Origin: Haloterrigena sp. H1
GTDB lineage: Archaea; Halobacteriota; Halobacteria; Halobacteriales; Natrialbaceae
Assembly (NCBI RefSeq): GCF_005938085.1
Contig: NZ_SMZK01000008.1
Coordinates: forward strand, 1-32,237
DNA: 32,237 nt
Reading direction: 5' to 3'
The notes under the pieces are model-generated. The model was given only the letters and a program-made list of their open reading frames with translations. It was not told the DNA's origin and did not search any database. Position 1 is the stretch's first letter. Each line of letters begins with the position of its first letter. Made by a program: the position numbers and the translations under genes. Positions 14,526 through 22,398 of this stretch are shown piece after piece.

Positions 14526-14737
14526 GACTGTGTCCAGTATGGCTGGCGCTCCTCGTCGTACCAGATCCCGACGTAGATCAAGACCGGTGCCATCGCCGCG
14601 ATGACCGTAATCGATCGATACACCTCCGGAAGCACCGCCGGTACCAGTACCAGCAGGTTGAGCAGGTTCGAACCCAGCACTGCAAGAAACAGTCCGACCA
14701 CCAGCCAGCCCCACCGCGGGAGCCGCTCTTTGTTCAT
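14525..14737 (-). pseudogene. Small membrane-protein gene truncated at its 3' end
   Basis: ATG at 14737 gives MNKERLPRWGWLVVGLFLAV and LGSNLLNLLVLVPAVLPEVY, then YRSITVIAAMAPVLIYVGIW with YDEERQPYWTQSR: two or three membrane segments, as in a two- or four-TM haloarchaeal protein of unknown function. After about YWTQSR the sequence becomes antisense to the accessory fragment at 14437 and reads nonsense to a stop at 14405. The loss of the C-terminal half together with the change in content marks a recombination junction. Confidence 0.6.
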
Positions 14738-14782
14738 ATTGGGGACGGTCCCCGCTAGAAGATAATCCTGGCGCTCTGACCG

Positions 14783-15076
14783 TTATTCCGCACAGCAGGC
14801 GTCCTTCTTCGGGGACTCCTCGACGCCGTTGCCGTCGGCCGCGACCGGTTCCTCGAGTCGATAGAGGCTCTGGCGAGCGTCCGCAAAGTAGATGTCCTCG
14901 TCGACGATCCCGATCCCTTCGAGGCGCTCGAGCGCGTATCGGACCGTCCGGGCTGAGAGCATCGATTCCTCGACGATCTGTTTCTGTGTCAAGGGTCCGT
15001 CGTACTCGAGGACCTTGAAGACGAGTTTCGCGCTCGGTGGCAAGTCTTCGATCTCCTCCCCGTCGGTCTCTGCCAT
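14783..15076 (-). CDS. Winged-helix transcription regulator (MarR/TrmB-like)
   Basis: A 97-residue protein: LPPSAKLVFKVLEYDGPLTQ, KQIVEESMLSARTVRYALER, GIVDEDIYFADARQSLYRLE. This is a classic winged helix (helix 1, 2, recognition helix RTVRYALERL, wing) known in many haloarchaea. The tail PKKDACCAE carries two adjacent cysteines that might sense redox or metal, which is a guess. A TATA-like gtataaaag at 15101-15109 lies about 27 nt upstream of the ATG on this strand, so the message is probably leaderless and the start secure. Targets are unknown. Confidence 0.85.
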   Translation of the reverse strand: MAETDGEEIEDLPPSAKLVFKVLEYDGPLTQKQIVEESMLSARTVRYALERLEGIGIVDEDIYFADARQSLYRLEEPVAADGNGVEESPKKDACCAE

Positions 15077-15100
15077 ACTACGAATCGAACGGTCCCAGCA

Positions 15101-15109
15101 GTATAAAAG
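15101..15109 (-). promoter_or_regulatory. TATA box of the wHTH regulator gene
   Basis: gtataaaag (cttttatac on the coding strand), centred about 28 nt before the ATG at 15076. The rest of 15110-15300 shows no gene. Confidence 0.6.
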
Positions 15110-15300
15110 TTGAGCCTTACCAAAAATAAGATCGTGATACTGCTCTGTGTTTTTCCGTCCGTAAGGTGAAGTATCAGGTGTTCAATAGGCGGATTCTCGT
15201 ATTGTAACAGGGAAGCGAGCGGGGGAGAAACGAGGAGGTCCACTTTCAGTAAAGAGTCGGTTAAACAGGTCGGAAACCCCTGTGCAGGGACAAAACGATA

Positions 15301-15993
15301 TTACAGTTGGTTCCAGACCTCCTCGTCGTCCTCGAAGCCATCCGGATCGTCGGCATCCGCGAACTCGTCGATCCCCTCGAGTTCGGAGAGGTCATCCGAG
15401 GGCAACTCCCCGTCAGCGTCCACGACGGCCGACTGACTCTGGAGGTCCATCTCCGGCCAGGCAGTCTCCTCCCAGAGCCCCCGATCGGTGTAATAGTAGA
15501 TAACACCGTCGTTGAGGACCGCGAACAGGTCCCGTTGCTGGTCGTGGACGACTCGCTCGTTCGTATCGATCGCGACGTCGACCACGTCCTCGAGTGTATC
15601 GAGGGCGACGTGATAATCGCCGATCCACATCGGGATCGATCCCTGTGAGATCCACTCGGCGTAGCGCTGTTCGTGGACCGCCCGGCGAGCGGCGTCGATA
15701 TCCGCTGGCGACCGGCGGGTGACGAGCACTGCACCGGCGAGTGCGAGCGTCCCGAGCACTGACAGCCCACCGATCAGTGCCGGACTCCGGGACTCGGTCG
15801 TCCGAGTGATTCCGCTTTGATAGCTGTTGGTTGCCGAATCCGACAGCGATCCATCGATCCAGTAGGCTTCCTCCGTGATCGTCACCGGTGCCGTCGTCGT
15901 TATCGTTCCTTGATGACGACCGGTATCGTACTCCGTGTGAAACTCCAAAATCAACTCGACCGAGCCGACGCCGGCGAGCTCGCGCTCGAGTTG
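15301..15993 (-). pseudogene. DUF5305 protein gene, 5' truncated
   Basis: The frame encodes the C-terminal part of a DUF5305 protein: GSVELILEFHTEYDTGRHQG, APVTITEEAYWIDGSLSDSA, a membrane segment (ALIGGLSVLGTLALAGAVLV), then YAEWISQGSIP, TLEDVVDVAIDTNERVVHDQ and GVIYYYTDRG before an acidic tail. Intact members have about 350-400 residues with an N-terminal membrane segment and an extracytoplasmic domain; here about 150 residues are gone. The frame is blocked upstream by TGA at 15994-15996 and no proper start exists. It meets a second truncated gene head to head. Confidence 0.75.
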
Positions 15994-16326
15994 TCACTTC
16001 AGCAGACACACCTGCCGACACTCGAACGCGCAGACATTATTGAATTCGACGACCGAACGGTTGAACTCACTGACGAAGCCTCTGAACTCAAGGTCTACCT
16101 CGACATCGTGCCAAGCGATTCGATCCCGTGGAGCGTCTACTACCTTGGATTGACTGTAATCGGCGGAATCATAATGGCTGGGTTGTGGCTCGAAGTAATT
16201 CCGACCGGCACGGTTCCGGAACTGGGGTGGGCAACACTGGTATTCGCGCTGTTTGCCGTCTCATCGGCCGTCTATGTTGTGCAGAACCGACGAATGCGAC
16301 TTGGCGAGATGGGAAAGCCACCGTGA
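15985..16326 (+). pseudogene. DUF7344-type winged-helix membrane protein gene, 5' truncated
   Basis: The frame reads SLQQTHLPTLERADIIEFDD then RTVELTDEASELKVYLDIVP, two membrane segments (YYLGLTVIGGIIMAGLWLEV, LGWATLVFALFAVSSAVYVV) and a basic end, NRRMRLGEMGKPP. This is the second half of haloarchaeal DUF7344 proteins, whose missing N-terminal part is the winged helix itself. It is joined head to head with the DUF5305 remnant near 15,985, so both genes lost their starts in one event. An open frame extends upstream but is antisense to the DUF5305 gene. Confidence 0.7.
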
Positions 16327-16475
16327 TCTACTGTTCATATACCCACAGAGTTAATTGCATATCCGGGTGAACAAGGCGGTGGAGTTCGTAGTTTTTATCG
16401 CCAATGCAGCTATTTCGATGATTCTGGTATAGAAGTCCGTATCCAGAATGGAAATCTAACAACTCCAAAATATAG

Positions 16476-16495
16476 TCACAGATTCAAATCTGTGA
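16476..16495. promoter_or_regulatory. Perfect 9-bp inverted repeat upstream of the EMC6-like/ABCE1 operon
   Basis: tcacagatt-ca-aatctgtga, 75-95 bp before the ATG at 16569. Possibly an operator or the end of the preceding message. The 16327-16475 part of the gap shows nothing else I can support. Confidence 0.45.
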
Positions 16496-16568
16496 AATCC
16501 GTGACCCCAATAATTCCCTCGAGCGCCAACCCGAACGCCTTTTCAGCCCCGCCCGCAGACATCAATCC

Positions 16569-16883
16569 ATGTCGACCGAATCGATCAGCGACCGGCGCGA
16601 ACACATCCGCTCGGTGGGCGTGACGGCGTTGTCTGCGCTGCTGGGCGTCGCCGCGGCGCTGGCTTCTGCGGCCTGGGTTGGCGTCTCCGAGGCAGCCGCC
16701 CAGAACACGCAGGCGCTCGCGTTCGTCCTCGGCGCGATCTTCGTCCAGTACGTTCTCATCAACGCCGCGGGGATCTACGACGACGACGAGTTCGGGACGA
16801 AACACTACCTGTTCGTCGCGTTCATGACCTTCGCACTGTGGTTCGTCACGTGGGGTATCCTGCTGACTGCGGAGGCGTCCTGA
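16569..16883 (+). CDS. EMC6-like membrane protein
   Basis: A 104-residue protein with three membrane segments at about 17-37 (VTALSALLGVAAALASAAWV), 48-68 (ALAFVLGAIFVQYVLINAAG) and 82-101 (LFVAFMTFALWFVTWGILLT). An acidic loop with YDDDEFGTKHY sits before the last. It matches the small EMC6-like proteins of haloarchaea, relatives of a subunit of the eukaryotic ER membrane complex that assists membrane insertion. The ABCE1 gene starts one base after its stop, so the two form an operon, a pairing I know from other haloarchaea. Confidence 0.8.
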   Translation: MSTESISDRREHIRSVGVTALSALLGVAAALASAAWVGVSEAAAQNTQALAFVLGAIFVQYVLINAAGIYDDDEFGTKHYLFVAFMTFALWFVTWGILLTAEAS

Positions 16884-16884
16884 G

Positions 16885-18699
16885 ATGGCAGATGACAGCA
16901 TCGCCGTCGTAGACCTAGACCGGTGTCAGCCCGACCGGTGTGGCTACGAGTGCAAGAACTACTGCCCGCCGAATCGCACGGGCAAGGAGTGTATCACCCT
17001 CCGCGGCGAGGAAACCGACGAGGGCCAACCCGAGCAGATCCACATCTCCGAAGAGATCTGTCTGGGCGAAACCTGCGGGATCTGCGTCGAGAAATGTCCC
17101 TTCGACGCGATCGAGATCATCAACCTCCCGAAGGAGCTCCAGGACGATCCGGCCCACCGCTACGGCGAGAACGCCTTCTCGCTGTACGGGCTTCCTGCAC
17201 CCCAGGACGGACAGGTCACCGGCATTCTGGGCCCCAACGGGATCGGGAAGACCACCGCCGTCCGCATTCTGGCCGGCGAACTCGAGCCAAACCTTGGCCG
17301 CCACGAGGACGAGCCAGGGTGGGACGAGGTGCTCGAGGCCTACCGCGGAACCGAACTGCAGGATTACATCGCGGACGTCCGCGACGGCGACGTCACTATC
17401 GCGCGAAAGCCCCAGTACGTCGACCAGATTCCCAACAGCTTCGACGGGAACACCCGCGAGCTGCTCGAGCGGACCAACGAACGCGGGGCGTTAGACGAAC
17501 TGGTCGAACGACTCTCGATCGGGCCGGTCATGGACCAGTCGATCGACGACCTCTCGGGCGGGGAACTCCAGCGGGTCGCCATCGCGGCCACACTCGCTCG
17601 TGATACGGACTTCTACTTCTTAGACGAGATCACACCCTATCTGGACATCGGCCAGCGCGTGACGGCAGCGCGGCTGATCCGCGAACTCGCGGAGGAGGAG
17701 GACAAGTCGATGCTCGTCATCGAACACGACCTTGCGATCCTGGACTTGCTCGCCGATACGCTTCACGTCGCCTACGGTGAGCCCGGGGCCTACGGTGTCA
17801 TCACCTCGCCGAAATCCGTCCGCAACGGGATCAACGAGTATCTCTCTGGCTATCTCGACAACGAGAACATGCGGATCCGGCCGAACCCCATCGAGTTCGA
17901 GGAACACGCACCGCGAACGGCGACCGCCGCCGACACGCTCGTGGAGTACCCCGACCTCACCAAGAGCTACGGTGATGGCGAGTTCAGCCTCGAGATCGAA
18001 GGCGGCACGATCCGCGAAAACGAAGTGCTCGGCATCGTCGGCCCCAACGGGATCGGGAAGTCAACGTTCGCGAAGCTGTTGACGGGCAATCTCGAGCCCG
18101 ACAAAGGCGACGCCGATCTCGACCTCGACATTTCCTACAAGCCCCAGTACGTCACCATCGACCAGCCCATGCGGGTCGACGCGTTCCTCTCGTCGATTAC
18201 CGATCAGTTCGGCTCCTCATACTGGAACACCGAGATCGCCCAGCCGCTACAACTCGAGCGGATCATGGAGCAGAACCTCTCGGATCTCTCCGGCGGGGAA
18301 CGCCAGCGGGTCGCCATCGCGGCCTGTCTCTCCGACTCGGCGGATCTCTACCTGCTCGACGAACCCTCGGCGCATCTGGACGTCGAACAGCGCGTGCAGG
18401 CGACCAGCGCAATCCGCCGGTACGCCGAACAGCAGGACGCCACCGTGTTGGTCATCGACCACGACATCTACATGATGGACCTGCTCGCCGACCGGCTGAT
18501 GGTCTTCGACGGCGAGCCTGCCGTCCACGGTCGTGCCGGCCAACCGCAGCCGATGCGCGATGGCATGAACGAGTTCCTCGCGAACCTCGAGGTCACGTTC
18601 CGCCGGGACGAGCGCACCTCGCGCCCGCGGATCAACAAACCCGAGTCACAGCTGGATCGCCAGCAGAAAAGCGAAGGCGAGTACTACTACGCACCGTAG
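16885..18699 (+). CDS. abce1: ABCE1 ribosome-recycling ATPase
   Basis: A 604-residue protein that splits ribosomes after termination, with aRF1/Pelota. The N-terminal iron-sulphur domain has eight cysteines in two ferredoxin-like groups (DRCQPDRCGYECKNYC and CLGETCGICVEKCP) for two [4Fe-4S] clusters. NBD1 has Walker A GPNGIGKT (Lys122), signature LSGGELQRV (223 onward) and H-loop IEHDLAI. NBD2 has GPNGIGKS (Lys392), LSGGERQRV (468 onward), Walker B YLLDEPSAHLD and H-loop IDHDIYM. NBD1 Walker B reads FLDEITPYLD, with Ile where NBD2 has Pro, which I believe is common in haloarchaea. Essential and single-copy in archaea, and intact here. Confidence 0.97.
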   Translation: MADDSIAVVDLDRCQPDRCGYECKNYCPPNRTGKECITLRGEETDEGQPEQIHISEEICLGETCGICVEKCPFDAIEIINLPKELQDDPAHRYGENAFSLYGLPAPQDGQVTGILGPNGIGKTTAVRILAGELEPNLGRHEDEPGWDEVLEAYRGTELQDYIADVRDGDVTIARKPQYVDQIPNSFDGNTRELLERTNERGALDELVERLSIGPVMDQSIDDLSGGELQRVAIAATLARDTDFYFLDEITPYLDIGQRVTAARLIRELAEEEDKSMLVIEHDLAILDLLADTLHVAYGEPGAYGVITSPKSVRNGINEYLSGYLDNENMRIRPNPIEFEEHAPRTATAADTLVEYPDLTKSYGDGEFSLEIEGGTIRENEVLGIVGPNGIGKSTFAKLLTGNLEPDKGDADLDLDISYKPQYVTIDQPMRVDAFLSSITDQFGSSYWNTEIAQPLQLERIMEQNLSDLSGGERQRVAIAACLSDSADLYLLDEPSAHLDVEQRVQATSAIRRYAEQQDATVLVIDHDIYMMDLLADRLMVFDGEPAVHGRAGQPQPMRDGMNEFLANLEVTFRRDERTSRPRINKPESQLDRQQKSEGEYYYAP

Positions 18700-18749
18700 G
18701 GTCGCAGATCAGCCCTTCTCGGGACGGAATCGGTCGCCGAGCCCAGAAC

Positions 18750-18755
18750 TTATAC
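18750..18755 (+). promoter_or_regulatory. TATA box of the esterase gene
   Basis: ttatac, centred about 28 nt before ATG 18781. It supports that ATG over the in-frame GTG at 18760. Confidence 0.6.
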
Positions 18756-18780
18756 TCGAGTGGATAGTCATGGCTGCAGT

Positions 18781-19953
18781 ATGCCCGCCAGTGACGACAC
18801 GGACGCGACCGACGACGCCGTCGGTCGCCGAACGCTGCTCCGTGCGAAGGAGCTGTTGCAGTCGTCTCCGCTCGGTGCCGAACGCGCCGTCCGGTCTGGC
18901 GATGAGAGTGGGGTTTCAGAGCCGGGTTCTGCCGCCGGTGCGTTCCTGGGCAGCGACCACGACGGGCGATCGTACCGGCTGTACGTGCCACCCGGCTACG
19001 ACGCCGACGAGCCGGTGCCGTTGCTCGTGTTCCTTCATGGCTGTCGACAGACGCCAGCAGCGTTTGCGGCCGAAACCGGGATGAACGAGGTTGCAGCGGA
19101 CGAGACGTTTCTGGTCGCCTACCCGAAACAGTCGCGCTTTGGAAACCCGCTCCGGTGTTGGAACTGGTACGACGACACGGACGCCACACGCGGGAACGGC
19201 GAACTCGCCTGGCTCGCCGACCTCACGCACAGCGTGATCGATGAGTTCGCTGTCGACGAGGATCGAGTTTACGTCGCCGGGCTCTCGGCCGGCGGGTCGA
19301 TGGCGGCTCGAGCGATCGTCGAATACACCGACCTGTTCGCTGCAGCGGGCGTTCACAGCGGGCCTGCATACGACGCCGTCGGAAGCGCGCTTTCGGCGCT
19401 GTCACAGATGTACCGCGGCGACAGGCAGGACGGGCGTGAGGCGGGGATCGAAGCGTACGAGGCGATGGCCGACCGCGCACGTGCGATTCCGACGATCGTC
19501 TTCCACGGAACCGACGACGACGTGGTCGACGTCGCAAACGCCCGGCAACTCACCGCAGGCACGCTCCGTGCGAGCCATCTCGGGGTCGACGGCGACGAAG
19601 AGACGCTCGAGGTCGAGCCCGACCGGGTGGAAACCGGCACAAGCGGCCCGTACGAGTATGCCAGACGCCAGTATCGAGACGGGAGCGGGACCCTCGTCGT
19701 CGAAGAGTGGCTCGTCGATGGGATGGGTCACGCCTGGTCCGGCGGCAGTTCCGACGGGCGGTTTACCGCACCCAATGGGCCGGACGCGAGTCGCCTGCTG
19801 TGGCAGTTCGTCAGCGAATACGAGCGATCGACACTCGAGGCCGTGGCCGACGCCCGGTGGACGCTGCCGATCGTCGGTCCGGTCTCGCGTAGCCGGCTCT
19901 CACGGGTGCAAACGCAGGTGCGAGCGGCGGTCTCGCGACTGATCGAACGGTAA
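18781..19953 (+). CDS. PHB depolymerase-family esterase
   Basis: A 390-residue alpha/beta hydrolase of the extracellular-type short-chain PHA depolymerase/LpqC group. The oxyanion region is VPLLVFLHGCRQTPAAFAAE. The nucleophile is Ser169 in VAGLSAGGSM, the acid is Asp246 or Asp247 in FHGTDDDVVDV, and His317 lies in DGMGHAWSGG. The conserved CWNWYDD motif near 126 is also typical. No clear signal peptide or twin-Arg motif is seen at the N-terminus (PASDDTDATDDAVGRRTLLR), so it may act in the cytoplasm or use another route. Haloarchaea store PHBV, but many family members are general esterases or feruloyl-type enzymes, so the substrate is open. Confidence 0.88.
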   Translation: MPASDDTDATDDAVGRRTLLRAKELLQSSPLGAERAVRSGDESGVSEPGSAAGAFLGSDHDGRSYRLYVPPGYDADEPVPLLVFLHGCRQTPAAFAAETGMNEVAADETFLVAYPKQSRFGNPLRCWNWYDDTDATRGNGELAWLADLTHSVIDEFAVDEDRVYVAGLSAGGSMAARAIVEYTDLFAAAGVHSGPAYDAVGSALSALSQMYRGDRQDGREAGIEAYEAMADRARAIPTIVFHGTDDDVVDVANARQLTAGTLRASHLGVDGDEETLEVEPDRVETGTSGPYEYARRQYRDGSGTLVVEEWLVDGMGHAWSGGSSDGRFTAPNGPDASRLLWQFVSEYERSTLEAVADARWTLPIVGPVSRSRLSRVQTQVRAAVSRLIER

Positions 19954-20042
19954 TACCAACTCGAGAGCCGGTGTGCAACGGAGAGAAACGAAACTCCACC
20001 TCGTCGATCGACGGTCGAGCGTCGAACAGTGTCGAAACGGAA

Positions 20043-20564
20043 TTAGCTGATCAGCCGCTGGCAGCTCCCACAGAGGTTCTCTTCTTTGATGTCGACCTCG
20101 CGAACTGTCGGCGAGAAGTTCATCACACAGCGGTTGTTGTCACAGTGCTCGAGGCCGTAGGTGTGGCCGATCTCGTGGACGATCTCCTTGCGGACCCGAT
20201 CCTCGAAGATGTCGGCGGCGCTTTGATTCGAGAAGCCGCCGTCGCTCGAGGTCTGGAGCCGATAGGTGGAGACGACGCTGCCGCTGCCGTCGAGATAGGC
20301 GAGGCCGAAGACGTAGTTGCGACGCCGGTAGAAGAGATCGTGCGGGGTGATGGCGATGTTTTTCATGCCACGGCCGACTCGCTCGGCCAGTTGGATGAAC
20401 GGCTCGGCGGAGTACTGGTTCCGGTCGGAGTCGTACGCACCGTTGGGAACCGACTGCGAGTCGTTGATCGACACGTCGCAGTCGTAGACCGATCGCAACG
20501 CCGCGGAGGCCGCCCGCTTGACCTCAGCGGAGACGTTCCCGACCGGTACGATATCGACGAGCAT
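20043..20564 (-). CDS. amzA: Archaemetzincin-type zinc metalloprotease
   Basis: A 173-residue protein starting MLVDIVPVGNVSAEVKRAAS. The catalytic zinc site is HEIGHTYGLEH (His130, Glu131, His134, His140), followed by CDNNRCVMNFS (Cys141, Cys146, and the Met-turn) and CGSC (Cys165, Cys168), the four-cysteine structural zinc site specific to archaemetzincins. It is a soluble protease; its natural substrate is unknown. Length equals the archaeal family norm. It shares a 39-bp divergent promoter region with the UPF0146 gene at 20604. Confidence 0.95.
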   Translation of the reverse strand: MLVDIVPVGNVSAEVKRAASAALRSVYDCDVSINDSQSVPNGAYDSDRNQYSAEPFIQLAERVGRGMKNIAITPHDLFYRRRNYVFGLAYLDGSGSVVSTYRLQTSSDGGFSNQSAADIFEDRVRKEIVHEIGHTYGLEHCDNNRCVMNFSPTVREVDIKEENLCGSCQRLIS

Positions 20565-20572
20565 AGCAAGTG

Positions 20573-20595
20573 CTATGACCGCGGGTGGCATAAAC
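20573..20595. promoter_or_regulatory. Interleaved divergent promoters of amzA and the UPF0146 gene
   Basis: Only 39 bp separate the two ATGs (20564 and 20604). gcataaac (20588-20595) reads gtttatgc for amzA, about 28 nt from its ATG. gctatga (20572-20578) is about 28 nt from the rightward ATG. Each TATA-like box lies within the other's initiation zone. Confidence 0.5.
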
Positions 20596-20603
20596 GTCCC
20601 GCC

Positions 20604-21005
20604 ATGGCCGACTCGCGCCGGAATCCCGGCACAATAATCGATTACCTGACTGCCTACCAACGGGTCGTCGAGGTCGGGATCGGCCACCGGACCGATCTCG
20701 CTCGAGCGCTCGCCGAGCGAGGGGTGTCGGTCACCGCGACCGACATCTACGACCGCGACGTGCCGGACGACGTGACGTTCGTCCGCGACGATATCGTCGA
20801 TCCCGAGCCGTCCGTCTACGCGGACGTAGACGCGATCTACGCCCGAAATCTGCCACCGGAGCTCCACCGGCCGGCGCTTGCGGTCGCTCGGGACGCCGAC
20901 GCCGACTTCCTGTTTACGACCCTGGGCGGTGACCAGCCGGCGGTTCCGGTCGAGCGCAAGACCGTCGAGAGTGGGACGCTGTACGTCGCTCGAGCGATTC
21001 GCTGA
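20604..21005 (+). CDS. UPF0146 family protein
   Basis: A 133-residue protein: TIIDYLTAYQRVVEVGIGHR, then DLARALAERGVSVTATDIYD, VTFVRDDIVDPEPSVYADVD, AIYARNLPPELHRPALAVAR. This is a Rossmann-like fold resembling a shortened SAM-dependent methyltransferase (VEVGIG in place of motif I, TDIYD as motif II). The UPF0146 family is archaeal and uncharacterised. Divergently transcribed from amzA. The ATG at 20604 is chosen because the family starts close to it and the upstream frame is antisense to amzA. Confidence 0.85.
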   Translation: MADSRRNPGTIIDYLTAYQRVVEVGIGHRTDLARALAERGVSVTATDIYDRDVPDDVTFVRDDIVDPEPSVYADVDAIYARNLPPELHRPALAVARDADADFLFTTLGGDQPAVPVERKTVESGTLYVARAIR

Positions 21006-21082
21006 ACGACCCGCGTGTTCGATAGCGACGCAACTGTCCGATCCGGCCAGTAATCGCGCCCGTTGAGCCTGCCGGGAGGGAC

Positions 21083-21090
21083 TATAATAT
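21083..21090 (+). promoter_or_regulatory. TATA box of the TOBE gene
   Basis: tataatat, centred about 26 nt before ATG 21113. It supports this ATG rather than the upstream in-frame codon. Confidence 0.65.
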
Positions 21091-21112
21091 CGCCGCGCTG
21101 GTGGTGATCGGT

Positions 21113-21322
21113 ATGGGATTGAGCGCTCGGAACCGACTCGAGGGAACGGTCCAGTCGATCGAGACGGACGGTATCATGGCGGAGGTCACGATCGAGACAC
21201 CGGCTTCACAGACGGTGACAGCAGTGATCACGACCAGTTCGGTTGATCGGCTCGGAATCGCGGAGGGAGACGAGGTGAACGCGGTGATCAAGGCGACCGA
21301 GGTGATGGTAGCAAACGAGTAA
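21113..21322 (+). CDS. TOBE-domain molybdate/molybdopterin-binding protein
   Basis: A 69-residue single TOBE (Mop-like) domain: MGLSARNRLEGTVQSIETDG, IMAEVTIETPASQTVTAVIT, TTSSVDRLGIAEGDEVNAVI, KATEVMVANE. The SARN start and the TSSSV-x-x-L-x-L-x-x-G-(D/K)-x-V pattern are diagnostic. Such molbindins bind molybdate or tungstate as oligomers and buffer the cytoplasmic pool. It is a stand-alone gene here, with no transporter genes adjacent. Confidence 0.9.
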   Translation: MGLSARNRLEGTVQSIETDGIMAEVTIETPASQTVTAVITTSSVDRLGIAEGDEVNAVIKATEVMVANE

Positions 21323-21400
21323 CCGGGGCGTAACTGGGAACGGAAGAGCGTCTTTCGTCCGAGCAACGAGTCGTGGTGCTTCCGAATCGAATCCGATCGC

Positions 21401-21407
21401 CTTTATT
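21401..21407 (+). promoter_or_regulatory. TATA box of the HAD hydrolase gene
   Basis: ctttatt, centred about 27 nt before ATG 21431; leaderless type. Confidence 0.55.
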
Positions 21408-21430
21408 CCCAGCGTCCCGTCCGAACGGGT

Positions 21431-22312
21431 ATGAACGCAGATGCCGTCGTCCTCGATATCGACGGAGTACTCGTCGACGTCGCCGACTCCTACCGGCGTG
21501 CGATCGTCGAGTCCGTCGACGCAGTCTACGGCCGGACGATCCGGAAAGACGATATTCAGGAGTTCAAGGACGCAGGCGGGTTCAACAACGACTGGGAACT
21601 GACCTACGCGGCCGCACTCTACGTGCTGGCGACCGAGGAAGGCTACGGCGAGTCGCTCGAGGCGTTTACCGACGAAATCGCTGCTGCAGGCGGCGGCCTC
21701 GAGGCGGCCGAAGCCGTCGTCCGCGAGGCGATCGGTGCCCGCGCGACCCAGCGTGTGACCGACCACTGGGACCGCGACCGACTTCGCGATGTCTTCCAGC
21801 AGTTGTATCTCGGTGACGAACTCTATCGCGGGCTCGAGGACGGCGAGCCGGATCTCGACCGGGAGACGCCGGGGTTCATCCACGACGAACCAGTGTTGCT
21901 CGAAAGCGAGGCCCGCGACCGGCTGCTCGCGGAGTACGACGTGGGCGTCCTCACCGGGCGGCCGGAGGCCGAGGCGGAGATCGCCTTAGAGCGAGTCGGG
22001 CTCGACGATGCGATTCCGGTCGACCGTCGGTTCACGATGGACGACTGGGAAGAGGGGAAACCACACCCGAAAGCGTTGACGACCCTCGCAGAACGGTTCG
22101 ACGCAGCCAGCGTCGCGTTCGTCGGTGACACGTTAGACGACGTTCGGACGGCAGTCAACGCCGACGAGGCCGATCCCGAGCGAGAGTATCACGGGATCGG
22201 CGTCCTGACCGGCGGGTTGACCGGTGAGACAGGCAGACAAAAGTACGAAAGCGAAGGCGCGGCGGCGGTGCTCGTGTCGGTCAACGCGGTTCCTGACTGG
22301 CTCGAGTCGTAA
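21431..22312 (+). CDS. HAD-superfamily hydrolase, TIGR01548-like
   Basis: A 293-residue protein. HAD motif I is VVLDIDGVLVDVADSY (Asp9, Asp11), motif II VGVLTGRPEAEAE, motif III GKPHPKAL and motif IV VAFVGDTLDDVRTA. The cap region is large and alpha-helical (GGFNNDWELTYAAALYVLAT), characteristic of the haloarchaeal and cyanobacterial TIGR01548 group. It hydrolyses a phosphoester; the substrate is not established, though homologues lie near histidine-biosynthesis genes in some genomes. No such neighbours occur here. Confidence 0.88.
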   Translation: MNADAVVLDIDGVLVDVADSYRRAIVESVDAVYGRTIRKDDIQEFKDAGGFNNDWELTYAAALYVLATEEGYGESLEAFTDEIAAAGGGLEAAEAVVREAIGARATQRVTDHWDRDRLRDVFQQLYLGDELYRGLEDGEPDLDRETPGFIHDEPVLLESEARDRLLAEYDVGVLTGRPEAEAEIALERVGLDDAIPVDRRFTMDDWEEGKPHPKALTTLAERFDAASVAFVGDTLDDVRTAVNADEADPEREYHGIGVLTGGLTGETGRQKYESEGAAAVLVSVNAVPDWLES

Positions 22313-22398
22313 TTCTCGGCGCGAAGCAGTCACGACCGGCAGTCGTCGTCACTGACAGTCGCTGCCACCCAAGCAGAGGGAAGCCGTCGGCGACGATC

